DNA from: Dehalococcoidia bacterium
GTDB taxonomy: Bacteria > Chloroflexota > Dehalococcoidia > UBA2979
Direction of reading: 5' to 3'
Assembly: GCA_018700215.1 (NCBI GenBank)
Contig: JABIST010000441.1
Coordinates: 1-8,059, forward strand
DNA length: 8,059 nucleotides
Positions 1 to 5,591 of the stretch are shown here, in pieces (within the stretch, counting starts at the first letter, position 1; each line of letters starts with the position of its first letter). The translations under genes and the position numbers were made by a program. The notes beneath the pieces were generated by a model. The model searched no databases. It saw only the letters and a list, made by a program, of their open reading frames with translations, and was not told the origin of the DNA.

Positions 1-1
1 A

Positions 2-994
2 GAGACGCTGTCGCGTGAGGCGGCGGAACAGGGCTACACCAGCATCTGGACACCGGACGGCGCGGGCAACGACGGCTTCCAGCTCTGCGCGCTGCGCTGG
101 CGCGCCAGCAAGGACGTGGTGCCCGAGGGGCTCGCCACCGGTATCTCCGTCTCGCCGGTCGCCTTTCGCTCGCCGGTCTCGTTTGCCAGCAGCGCCGGCA
201 CGCTTAGCGCCATGACTGGCGGCCGCTTCAGCCTCGGTATCGGCACGGGCGGTATCTACCAGCCGGCCACTCGCCGCAACCTCGGATTCCGCACCAAGTC
301 CGCCCTCGCGGTGATGCGCGACTACGTTGCGACGACACGCGCATTGCTCGCCGGCGAGACCGTCGACTACGAGGGTGAGGCGATCACCCTCAAGGGCCTC
401 CGCCTCGGCTTCGACCCCTCGCTCCGAACGCCGATCCTGCTCGGCGCGCTCGGTCCGAAGATGCTCCAGCTCGCCGGCGAACTCTCCGATGGCGCGGCGA
501 TGAACTGGTGCAACCCCGAGCGCGTCTCCTGGAGCCGCGAACAGGTCAACGAAGGCGCACGCTCCGCCGGTCGCGACCCCTCCGAGCTGAAGCTCGTCGA
601 ATACATCCGCGTCTGCATCGACGAAGACATCGATGTCGCCCGCCGCGGCCTCGCGCAGGCGACGATGGGCTACGCGCTCGGCGCCAAGGTTCCCACCGAG
701 CGAGGCCGTCAGTTCGCCTACCGTGGCCACTTCGAGCGCATGGGCTTCGCCGACGAACTGCTCGAACTCGACGCCATGCGCAACAACGGCGCCACTCAGG
801 ACGAGCTACTCGACGCGTTCCCGGACGAGATCCTGAACGCCGTCGGCGTCTTCGCCACCCCTGGCAACGCGCGGCAGGCGTTCATGGCGCTGGCGGAGGG
901 GCTCGATACCGCCATCGTCCGCGTCGTCGCCTCACGCCCCGGCATCGATGCGGCGCGAGCGGTGATGCAGTCCTGCGCGCCTGCTTCTAGTTGA
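2..994 (+). CDS. Luciferase-like (LLM-class) flavin-dependent oxidoreductase, 5' end outside window
   Basis: This is a TIM-barrel oxidoreductase of the bacterial luciferase/F420-dependent reductase superfamily; such enzymes use FMNH2 or F420 to oxidise or reduce small organic substrates in the cytoplasm. The frame is open from base 2, and the family pattern begins well before the first internal ATG or GTG: REAAEQGYTSIW at about codons 5-16 is the usual 'EAEeaGyds.W' first strand and helix, so the real start lies just upstream of the window. Other marks are GGRFSLGIGTGG (about 211-246), the PILLGALGPKMLQLAGELSDG block (about 430-492), where the barrel strand leads into the cofactor-binding helix, and a C-terminal G-N-A...A-E-G-L-D-T segment typical of these proteins. 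About 330 residues are visible, so little is missing. FMN versus F420 use cannot be told. A 61-nt gap follows before the enolase-family gene on the same strand, suggesting co-transcription. The family call is secure; the substrate is unknown. Confidence 0.88.
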   Translation, partial: ETLSREAAEQGYTSIWTPDGAGNDGFQLCALRWRASKDVVPEGLATGISVSPVAFRSPVSFASSAGTLSAMTGGRFSLGIGTGGIYQPATRRNLGFRTKSALAVMRDYVATTRALLAGETVDYEGEAITLKGLRLGFDPSLRTPILLGALGPKMLQLAGELSDGAAMNWCNPERVSWSREQVNEGARSAGRDPSELKLVEYIRVCIDEDIDVARRGLAQATMGYALGAKVPTERGRQFAYRGHFERMGFADELLELDAMRNNGATQDELLDAFPDEILNAVGVFATPGNARQAFMALAEGLDTAIVRVVASRPGIDAARAVMQSCAPASS

Positions 995-1055
995 GCGCTT
1001 GCGCCCCCACATAGAACGAAGCCGCTACCATCCGCGAGCAACGGACAGGCCACCG

Positions 1056-2168
1056 ATGAAAATCACCGACCTCACCCTCAAGCTCTTCGCCTGGGACGAC
1101 ATCCCGCCGACCACCTACGGACAGCTCGCGCCCACCTTCGAGGGCTCGACCCAGCTCGGCCTGCTGACGATCTCCACGGACGAGGGCATCGAGGGCCACG
1201 CATTCCTCGGTAACGCCAGTCGTGGCGCGGATCTCGATGGCATCTCGATCGTTCGGCACCTGAAGTCGGTCGTCGTCGGCCAACACCCGCTCAATCGCGA
1301 GCGGATGTACCAGGAGCTGATGAGCCGCCAGCGCTACACCACCCTGCGCGCCATTGGCGCTGTCGATGTCGCGCTGTGGGACCTCGCTGGCAAGATTGCG
1401 GGGCTGCCGATTCACCAGATGCTCGGCTCCTACCGCCAGAGCGTCCCCGCCTACGCCAGTTCCGCCGTGCTCGATTCTCCCGAGGCGTATGCGGAGCAGG
1501 CCGCGCAGTACAAGGCCGATGGCTGGGCCGCCTACAAGATTCACCCGCCCACCCAGAGCGTCGGGGGCGACATCGCCGTCTGTCGCGCCGTCCGCGAGGC
1601 CGTCGGCGACGACTACCGCATCATGCTCGACTCCACCTGGGCCTACGACTACCCGGACGCCCTCCGCGTCGGCCTCGTCGCCCAGGAGCTGAACTTCTAC
1701 TGGTACGAAGATCCCTTCGCCGAGGACGACATCGGCAACTACGTGAAGCTTCGCCAGAACCTGGACATCCCGCTGATGGCCACCGAGTACTCGCCCGGCG
1801 GCTTCACCAACTACGCCCCCTGGCTGATGGCCCAGGCCACGGACTACCTCCGCGGCGACGTGGCCGTGAAGGGCGGCATCACCGCCATCCTCAAAGGCGC
1901 CCACCTCGCCGAGGCGTTCCACATGAACTATGAGGTCCACCACGGCGGCAACTCGCTCAACAACGTCGCCAACCTCCACGTCATCATGGCGATCAAGAAC
2001 TGCGAGTACTTCGAAGTCCTGCTCCCCGCCGGTGCCCAGAAGTACGGCCTGATCGAGGACATCGATCCTGACGAGGACGGCCTCGTCCACGCCTTCAACG
2101 AACCCGGCCTCGGCGCCCAGATCGATTTCGACCTGATCGAACGCAAGCAGACAGCCGTGCTCTCATAG
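1056..2168 (+). CDS. Enolase-superfamily protein, mandelate racemase/muconate lactonizing subgroup (probable acid-sugar dehydratase or racemase)
   Basis: This is a 370-residue enzyme that should abstract a proton alpha to a carboxylate, with Mg2+ stabilising the enolate. The capping domain is about residues 1-125 and the modified TIM barrel about 130-350. Metal ligands fit the mandelate racemase pattern with exact 26-residue spacing: D192 (LDSTW), E218 (WYEDP) and E244 (ATEYSPGG). The His-Asp dyad is D268 (RGDVAVKGG) with H295 (EVHHGG), and E320 (YFEVLLP) matches the last barrel glutamate. The barrel-2 motif is K161-I-H163, not the usual KxK, so one of the two mandelate-racemase bases is changed. 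The ATG at 1056 is preferred over an in-frame TTG at 999: it begins the conserved MKITDLTLKLF strand and a weak GGA lies about 10 nt upstream. An SDR gene follows after 42 nt, in keeping with a sugar-acid or carboxylate breakdown pathway. The reaction cannot be predicted from sequence alone. Confidence 0.9.
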   Translation: MKITDLTLKLFAWDDIPPTTYGQLAPTFEGSTQLGLLTISTDEGIEGHAFLGNASRGADLDGISIVRHLKSVVVGQHPLNRERMYQELMSRQRYTTLRAIGAVDVALWDLAGKIAGLPIHQMLGSYRQSVPAYASSAVLDSPEAYAEQAAQYKADGWAAYKIHPPTQSVGGDIAVCRAVREAVGDDYRIMLDSTWAYDYPDALRVGLVAQELNFYWYEDPFAEDDIGNYVKLRQNLDIPLMATEYSPGGFTNYAPWLMAQATDYLRGDVAVKGGITAILKGAHLAEAFHMNYEVHHGGNSLNNVANLHVIMAIKNCEYFEVLLPAGAQKYGLIEDIDPDEDGLVHAFNEPGLGAQIDFDLIERKQTAVLS

Positions 2169-2198
2169 CGCGGCCCGCATTACTCACTGACGACGAAC

Positions 2199-2205
2199 GA
2201 AGGAG
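2199..2205 (+). promoter_or_regulatory. Ribosome binding site of first SDR gene
   Basis: GAAGGAG lies 5 nt before the ATG at 2211. It fixes the start and is copied, with the same spacing, in front of the second SDR at 3067-3073, showing that the duplication unit included the leader. Confidence 0.85.
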
Positions 2206-2210
2206 CTCCC

Positions 2211-2987
2211 ATGGCTGATCTAGCAGGACGAACCGCACTCGTGACCGGCGGCAGTCGCGGCATCGGCCGCGGGATCTGCATCCGGCTCGCCACCGACGGC
2301 GCCGACGTCGCCATCAACTACGCCAACAACCTCGACGCCGCGAACGAGGTCGCCGAGGAAGTGCGCGCCCTCGGGCGTCGCGCCGAGGTCTACCAGGCCG
2401 ACGTGGCGGATCGCGGCGCCGTCGATGCGATGTGCGAGCAAGCGATCGCCGACTTCGGCCAGATCGACATCCTCGTGAGCAACGCTGGGCTCGGTTCGGC
2501 GTACGTGAACCGCCCGAGCATCGTCGCGGCCACCTCGGAGCAGTACCAGACGCTGCTCGGCGCGAACCTCTGGGGACCGATCCACGTGGTGCAGGCGCTG
2601 GTCCCGCAGATGCGCAACCTCGATCGCGGCGACGTGGTGATGATCTCCAGCGTCGCCACGGACTCGATGGGCCCCGGCTTCGGCCTCTACGCGCTCAGCA
2701 AGGCGGCGATGGAGGCGATGGCCTTCACCCTCGCGAAGGAAGAGCGCGACAACGACATCCGCGTCAACATTGTCGCCCCCGGGCTCGTCGATACCGACAT
2801 GGGCAAGGCGCTGCTCGTCTCCCTCACCGGCAGCGACGACGTCGACATGCGTGACCGCGATGCCAGCTCCCCGTTCGGTTACGTCTGCACGCCAGCCGAT
2901 ATCGCGGCGACCGTGGCGCACCTGGTTTCCGAGGATGGTCGTTACATCACCAACCAGAAGATCCGCGTGAACGGCGGCGGTTTCTAG
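2211..2987 (+). CDS. Short-chain dehydrogenase/reductase (SDR), copy 1
   Basis: This is a cytoplasmic 258-residue classical SDR oxidoreductase of FabG/glucose dehydrogenase type. It interconverts an alcohol and a ketone, using NAD(P). Visible motifs are the cofactor loop TGGSRGIG (12-19), the D64-V pair after strand 3, S90-N-A-G (NNAG is the norm, so the first Asn is Ser), N119, S147, Y160 and K164, with the normal 13-residue Ser-Tyr and YxxxK spacing. R16 and the absence of an acidic residue after strand 2 (AINYANN) suggest NADP(H). Length is typical. Start ATG follows a strong GAAGGAG. It sits 42 nt after the enolase-family gene and 91 nt before its own paralogue, so the three are probably co-transcribed. 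The two SDRs agree at about three quarters of positions by hand alignment. The substrate is unknown; hydroxy-acid or sugar-acid oxidation fits the neighbours. Confidence 0.92.
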   Translation: MADLAGRTALVTGGSRGIGRGICIRLATDGADVAINYANNLDAANEVAEEVRALGRRAEVYQADVADRGAVDAMCEQAIADFGQIDILVSNAGLGSAYVNRPSIVAATSEQYQTLLGANLWGPIHVVQALVPQMRNLDRGDVVMISSVATDSMGPGFGLYALSKAAMEAMAFTLAKEERDNDIRVNIVAPGLVDTDMGKALLVSLTGSDDVDMRDRDASSPFGYVCTPADIAATVAHLVSEDGRYITNQKIRVNGGGF

Positions 2988-3066
2988 CGCTCCCTCGTCG
3001 TGTGTGGGTGAACGCAGTGAGGGTGCTGTGCTTTCATAGGCCGCCTCGGATGCATCACACCCGGAC

Positions 3067-3073
3067 GAAGGAG
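3067..3073 (+). promoter_or_regulatory. Ribosome binding site of second SDR gene
   Basis: GAAGGAG lies 5 nt before the ATG at 3079. It sits in the same context (GACGAAGGAG, then five bases before ATG) as nearly repeats ahead of copy 1. The rest of the 2988-3078 gap shows no clear promoter or terminator. Confidence 0.85.
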
Positions 3074-3078
3074 TTCCC

Positions 3079-3849
3079 ATGGCTGGTCTTGAAGGACGAA
3101 CCGCGCTGGTCACCGGCGGCAGCCGCGGCATCGGCCGCGCGATCTGCCTGCGTCTCGCCAACGATGGCGCGGACGTTGCCATCAACTACGCGAACAGCGC
3201 CGACGCCGCGAACGAGGTCGCCGAGGAAGTGCGCGCCCTCGGACGTCGCGCCGAGGTCTACCAGGCCGACGTCGCCGACCGCGATGCCGTCAACGCCATG
3301 TGCGAGCAGGCGATCGCCGACTTTGGTCAGATCGACATCCTCGTGAACAACGCGGGCATCGGCTCCAGTGGCATCAACCGCCCGACGATCACCGAGGCGA
3401 CGCAGGAGCAGTGGGAGCTGCTGATCGGCGCGAACCTCTGGGGCCCGATCAACACCTGCCGCGCCCTGGTCCCGCACATGCGCGCCGCCGAACGCAGCGA
3501 CGTGATCATGATCTCCAGCGTCGCCAGCCTGAACATGGGCCCGCGCATGGGCCTCTACTCCATCGGCAAGGTCGGCGCGGAAGCGCTCGCCTTCACCCTC
3601 GCCAAGGAGGAGCGCGAGCACGGCATGCGCGTCAACATCGTCGCCCCCGGCCTCGTCGACACCGACATGGGCCGCAAGCTGATCACGCTGCTCCCAGGCT
3701 CCGACGACATGCGCGAACGCGATGCCAGCTCCCCCTTCGGCTTCGTCTGCACCCCCGCCGACATCGCCGCCGAGGTGGCGCACCTCGTGAGTGACGATGG
3801 TCGTTACATCACGAACCAGCGCATCTACGTGAATGGCGGTGGCTTCTAG
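3079..3849 (+). CDS. Short-chain dehydrogenase/reductase (SDR), copy 2
   Basis: This is a 256-residue classical SDR, paralogue of the gene immediately upstream. It carries TGGSRGIG (12-19), a complete N90-N-A-G, N119, S147, Y160 and K164, so it should be an active NADP(H)-linked oxidoreductase. Relative to copy 1 the first 90 residues differ at about 10 positions, while about 35 of the 81 residues in 91-171 differ. That region includes those around the catalytic Tyr (YSIGK against YALSK) and helix 5, which line the substrate pocket. The C-terminal tail ending in VNGGGF is again nearly the same. This suggests that cofactor use was kept and substrate range changed. The stop at 3849 is followed by a hairpin (3859-3886) and the convergent lipoprotein gene. 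The alternative is a redundant copy under relaxed selection, but every catalytic residue is intact. Confidence 0.92.
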   Translation: MAGLEGRTALVTGGSRGIGRAICLRLANDGADVAINYANSADAANEVAEEVRALGRRAEVYQADVADRDAVNAMCEQAIADFGQIDILVNNAGIGSSGINRPTITEATQEQWELLIGANLWGPINTCRALVPHMRAAERSDVIMISSVASLNMGPRMGLYSIGKVGAEALAFTLAKEEREHGMRVNIVAPGLVDTDMGRKLITLLPGSDDMRERDASSPFGFVCTPADIAAEVAHLVSDDGRYITNQRIYVNGGGF

Positions 3850-3858
3850 CTCGAAGCC

Positions 3859-3886
3859 TCGAATGGCTGGATATGCCGCCATTCGA
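3859..3886. terminator. Hairpin between convergent genes, possible bidirectional terminator
   Basis: The arms TCGAATGGC (3859-3867) and GCCATTCGA (3878-3886) are perfectly complementary over 9 bp with a 10-nt loop, and they fill most of the 40-bp gap between the SDR stop (3849) and the lipoprotein stop (3890). Position and symmetry suit a shared terminator. Neither side has a T-run, so it may only protect 3' ends or act with Rho. Confidence 0.5.
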
Positions 3887-3889
3887 CAG

Positions 3890-4345
3890 CTACTCCTCGC
3901 GCACCTCGATCGCGCCGGACATCGCCTCCGGGTCGCTCTCGTCCGCGAAGTACGCCTCCTGCCGATCGTGGAAGTGCACCACGAGCCGCGTCTCCTCGCC
4001 CGTCGCGATCGGCAGCGAGCGCGCCATTTCGAGGGTGCGCGCTTCGTCCGCGTACAGCGTGAGTGAGTGCTCCTGCTGTCCCGCGTTGCGCAAGATCAGC
4101 GTGAAGTCCGTGTGCGTCGGCGACGCGAGGACGAGCGGGTCATCCGAGGTCTGCGTGGCACCCTCGGAACTCACGACGGTGATCGAGCCGTCGCCCAACT
4201 CCAGCGTGTAGGTGACGTTGTGCGCACCCGGCGCGCCAAGCTGGTTCAGGTCAGCGTCGTCGCAGCCGACACCGATCAGCGCGAGCGCCGCGAGCAGCAG
4301 TGCGGCGATCAGTGGTCGAGCAACTGTGGTGGTGTTGCGGTTCAT
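3890..4345 (-). CDS. Small exported lipoprotein with a cupredoxin-like domain lacking the CxxxH copper ligands
   Basis: This is a 151-residue protein. Residues 1-28 form a signal peptide: an N-terminal MNRN..R, a hydrophobic stretch PLIAALLLAALALIGVG, then C28. The lipobox is slightly atypical, with Gly at -3. The mature part (about 42-150) has alternating beta strands like small blue-copper proteins: FTLILRNAGQQEH (81-93), PIATGEETRLVVHF (112-125), and AYFADESDPEAMSGAIEV (131-148). The last block aligns with the usual Y-x-F-x-C-x(n)-H-x(n)-G-M-x-G-x-I-x-V end of a cupredoxin, but the Cys and His are absent; H93 and M142 remain, and H124/H126 are additional. I chose the ATG at 4345 because GGAGG sits 6 nt upstream and the signal peptide begins there; the frame extends further upstream without any coding character. 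It is the last gene of the copper-related operon. The fold assignment is tentative. The protein could hold copper in another geometry or act as a structural or partner protein. Confidence 0.75.
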   Translation of the reverse strand: MNRNTTTVARPLIAALLLAALALIGVGCDDADLNQLGAPGAHNVTYTLELGDGSITVVSSEGATQTSDDPLVLASPTHTDFTLILRNAGQQEHSLTLYADEARTLEMARSLPIATGEETRLVVHFHDRQEAYFADESDPEAMSGAIEVREE

Positions 4346-4351
4346 TCGTAG

Positions 4352-4356
4352 CCTCC
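4352..4356 (-). promoter_or_regulatory. Ribosome binding site fixing the lipoprotein start
   Basis: GGAGG on the minus strand lies 6 nt before the ATG at 4345. It decides between this start and longer in-frame options that would read through the intergenic hairpin and the end of the PCuAC gene. Confidence 0.8.
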
Positions 4357-4368
4357 GACATCCGCGAG

Positions 4369-4407
4369 TTCGATACGCCGCCCGATTGGGGCAGGCGACG
4401 TATCGAA
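4369..4407 (-). promoter_or_regulatory. Intergenic stem-loop between PCuAC and lipoprotein genes
   Basis: TTCGATACG (4369-4377) and CGTATCGAA (4399-4407) form a perfect 9-bp stem. After one C-A mismatch the stem continues for four more pairs (CGCC with GGCG) around an 11-nt loop. It lies in the 76-nt gap, 12 nt upstream of the GGAGG of the next gene. The minus-strand RNA after it has no U-run, so it is unlikely to be a simple intrinsic terminator. An mRNA processing or stability element setting the ratio of the two lipoproteins is more likely. Confidence 0.55.
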
Positions 4408-4421
4408 GTTCGTCGGTCGGT

Positions 4422-4958
4422 CTAGTTGTCCATCCCGGACATGTCAGCCATGCCGCCGCTTCCGTCCATCTTGCGGATCTCCACCATGAACGAGACATCG
4501 CCCGCGTGCTCAAAGTGCAGCGTCGCGGTGAACATATCGCCCGGCATGAGCTGCTCCGGGATCTGCATCAGCATGATGTGATTGTGGCCCGGCTCAAGGA
4601 CGAGCTCGCCGTTAGCGGGAACATCGTAGCCATCGACGTGCACCATCTTCATGGTGTCGCCGTCAACCTCAGTGGTATGCGTCTCGGCCTTGCCTGCGAT
4701 CTCAGCGGGGACCGAAGCTGAGACCAGGTGGTCTGCCTCACTGTTGTTCTTGATCGTCGCGTAGATCGCCGAGGTCGGGTTCTCCACGTCCATCGTTCCG
4801 CGCGCCCACGCGTCCGTGACGGTGATCGATGCCGCCGGCTCCTCGGTTGCGGCCGCTTCGGTCGCGTCGTCGTCAGAGTTGCATGCGATGAACAGCATCG
4901 TCGACGTGAGGGCGGCGAGGGCAAACGCCGCCCCGCGTAAGGTCAGTTTCAGATTCAT
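4422..4958 (-). CDS. PCuAC-family periplasmic copper chaperone, lipoprotein
   Basis: PCuAC (formerly DUF461) proteins bind Cu(I) outside the cytoplasmic membrane and hand it to cytochrome oxidase, notably the CuA site. The 178-residue product has a signal peptide ending in the lipobox LFIA-C26, a short acidic, Ala-rich linker (27-44) and the beta-sandwich domain (about 45-162). The family copper motif H-x10-M-x21-H-x-M is complete: H94, M105, H127 and M129. A Met-rich tail (M164, M170, M173, M176) follows and may give extra Cu(I) sites. Two adjacent ATGs are possible (4961 and 4958). I chose 4958 because GAGGAG (4963-4968) would be only 1 nt from the first and 4 nt from the second. That Shine-Dalgarno is inside the closing stem of a predicted RNA structure (4965-5063). 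The gene lies between the exported His-containing protein and the cupredoxin-like lipoprotein, all on one strand. Confidence 0.93.
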   Translation of the reverse strand: MNLKLTLRGAAFALAALTSTMLFIACNSDDDATEAAATEEPAASITVTDAWARGTMDVENPTSAIYATIKNNSEADHLVSASVPAEIAGKAETHTTEVDGDTMKMVHVDGYDVPANGELVLEPGHNHIMLMQIPEQLMPGDMFTATLHFEHAGDVSFMVEIRKMDGSGGMADMSGMDN

Positions 4959-4962
4959 CATT

Positions 4963-4968
4963 CTCCTC
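4963..4968 (-). promoter_or_regulatory. Ribosome binding site of the PCuAC gene, paired in a predicted stem
   Basis: The minus-strand sequence is GAGGAG, immediately before two consecutive ATG codons. Four of its six bases (4965-4968) can pair with the 5063-5060 segment at the end of the upstream gene, so access by ribosomes would depend on opening that stem. Confidence 0.8.
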
Positions 4969-5063
4969 GTATCCAGTGACCCGGCGCGGCCAATGCCGCT
5001 GCCGGTCGGTGTGACGGTTTCAGGTTCCGGTCGTGACCGGAACGCGAGCCGTCAGATACGAGG
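4963..5063 (-). promoter_or_regulatory. Candidate structured leader RNA (three-way junction) controlling the PCuAC gene
   Basis: Hand folding of the minus-strand transcript gives four helices. P1 pairs 5055-5063 with 4965-4973 (9 bp, perfect). P2 pairs 5049-5054 with 5012-5017 (6 bp, perfect) and stacks on P1 with no unpaired base between. An inner hairpin above P2 pairs 5036-5043 with 5024-5031 (8 bp, 4-nt loop). P3 pairs 4995-5005 with 4981-4990 (10 bp, one bulge at 5000, 4-nt loop). Junction linkers are 6 and 7 nt. P1 contains part of the PCuAC Shine-Dalgarno, and its other strand is the last three codons of the upstream gene, whose UGA (5052-5054) lies in P2. Ribosomes finishing the upstream gene would open it. 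It matches no riboswitch class I know. GC-rich RNA folds easily, so this remains a hypothesis. Confidence 0.5.
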
Positions 5064-5546
5064 TGGTGGAACCGGTACTTGAGTGGCAATCGAGCCAGGC
5101 TCACTCGCCTGGTCCGCGTCTACCGAGCTGAACAATGCCGGCACCGGCAGCTCTGCCAGCGCGCCCACCGGCAGCGCCGGCGCAGTCACGCCCGTGCCTG
5201 TCCCGCCCGCGCCCATCGTGAACACCAACGAGGGCTCGTCGTCCTCGACTGGTTCGGACGCATCGGAGGCTGTCGCCGGAGCAATCGGATGCGGCGCTCC
5301 GTGCAGGCTGCAGTAGTCATCTGGATCGAGTGCGGGGGCAATCAGCGTGGATGCTTGCTCGTCCCACGGGTGCGCGTGGTCACCCACGACACCCGAGCTG
5401 CTGGCGTGTCCGTGTGCCGGGTTCCACGCTGCGAAGGTCGGCGTCGCGATCGAACCGAGGCTCGTCGCCAACAGCCCGATGATCGCGAGCCCGCTCAGAA
5501 CCCGCCGCGTTCGCCTACCGAGCACCGAAGTGCTTCGTCGCCTCAT
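5052..5546 (-). CDS. Exported protein with His/Cys-rich segment, family not recognised
   Basis: The 164-residue product starts with an Arg-rich n-region (MRRRSTSVLGRRTRR), a hydrophobic core (about 17-33) and a probable signal peptidase site near TFA-AW (about residue 39). The mature part opens with a metal-ligand-dense segment: H45 and H47 (AHGH), H57 and H59 (DHAHPW), then C79-S-L-H82 and H86 (CSLHGAPH). The rest is acidic and Ala/Pro-rich with low complexity, ending PVPPPRI. I do not recognise a family; the arrangement recalls short exported metal-related proteins with a Cys-x-x-His motif, but this is only a resemblance. No good Shine-Dalgarno precedes the ATG at 5546, and a GTG at codon 8 is an alternative. 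It begins 45 nt after the Lgt-like gene, and its 3' end contributes a strand of the RNA structure in front of the PCuAC gene. Copper binding is inferred from ligands and neighbours. Confidence 0.72.
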   Translation of the reverse strand: MRRRSTSVLGRRTRRVLSGLAIIGLLATSLGSIATPTFAAWNPAHGHASSSGVVGDHAHPWDEQASTLIAPALDPDDYCSLHGAPHPIAPATASDASEPVEDDEPSLVFTMGAGGTGTGVTAPALPVGALAELPVPALFSSVDADQASEPGSIATQVPVPPPRI

Positions 5547-5591
5547 CCATCCACGCTACCGCTCGCGAGCTGCGCTCAGTCGGGACGTTTG

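Larger units (their letters stand above)
2199..3849 (+). repeat. Tandem gene duplication (two SDR paralogues with leaders)
   Basis: Two direct copies, 2199-2987 and 3067-3849, each comprise a GAAGGAG leader plus a complete SDR gene. They are colinear apart from two extra codons in copy 1 near residues 211-212. Similarity is uneven. Bases 2333-2404 and 3201-3272 match at 71 of 72 positions, while the region encoding residues about 91-171 differs at roughly four residues in ten. No insertion sequence or short flanking repeat marks the junction. Confidence 0.85.

Noticed and set aside
991..1017. Possible promoter (TTGAGC, 15-nt spacer, TAGAAC) before the enolase-family gene
   Set aside because: Spacer is too short and the boxes are weak; it overlaps the stop of the preceding gene.
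999..1055. Upstream TTG start adding 19 residues to the enolase-family protein
   Set aside because: The added residues (Arg/Pro/His-rich) match nothing in the family, and no ribosome site precedes the TTG.
987..2090. Long open frame on the minus strand opposite the enolase-family gene (about 367 codons)
   Set aside because: It is a shadow of a high-GC gene with strong third-position bias. Its translation is Val/Gly/Asp-rich low-complexity without family motifs, while the plus strand carries a complete active site.
2220..3882. Two long minus-strand open frames opposite the SDR genes
   Set aside because: They repeat each other only because the SDR genes are duplicates. Their composition is antisense-like and no domain is recognisable.
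4346..4513. N-terminal extension of the cupredoxin-like lipoprotein
   Set aside because: It would overlap the end of the PCuAC gene in another frame and bury the signal peptide; GGAGG at 4352-4356 fixes the shorter start.
5561..5570. Perfect 10-bp palindrome GCTCGCGAGC between the Lgt-like and His/Cys protein genes
   Set aside because: Self-complementary GC-rich decamers are common at this base composition and it has no clear relation to a start, promoter or terminator.
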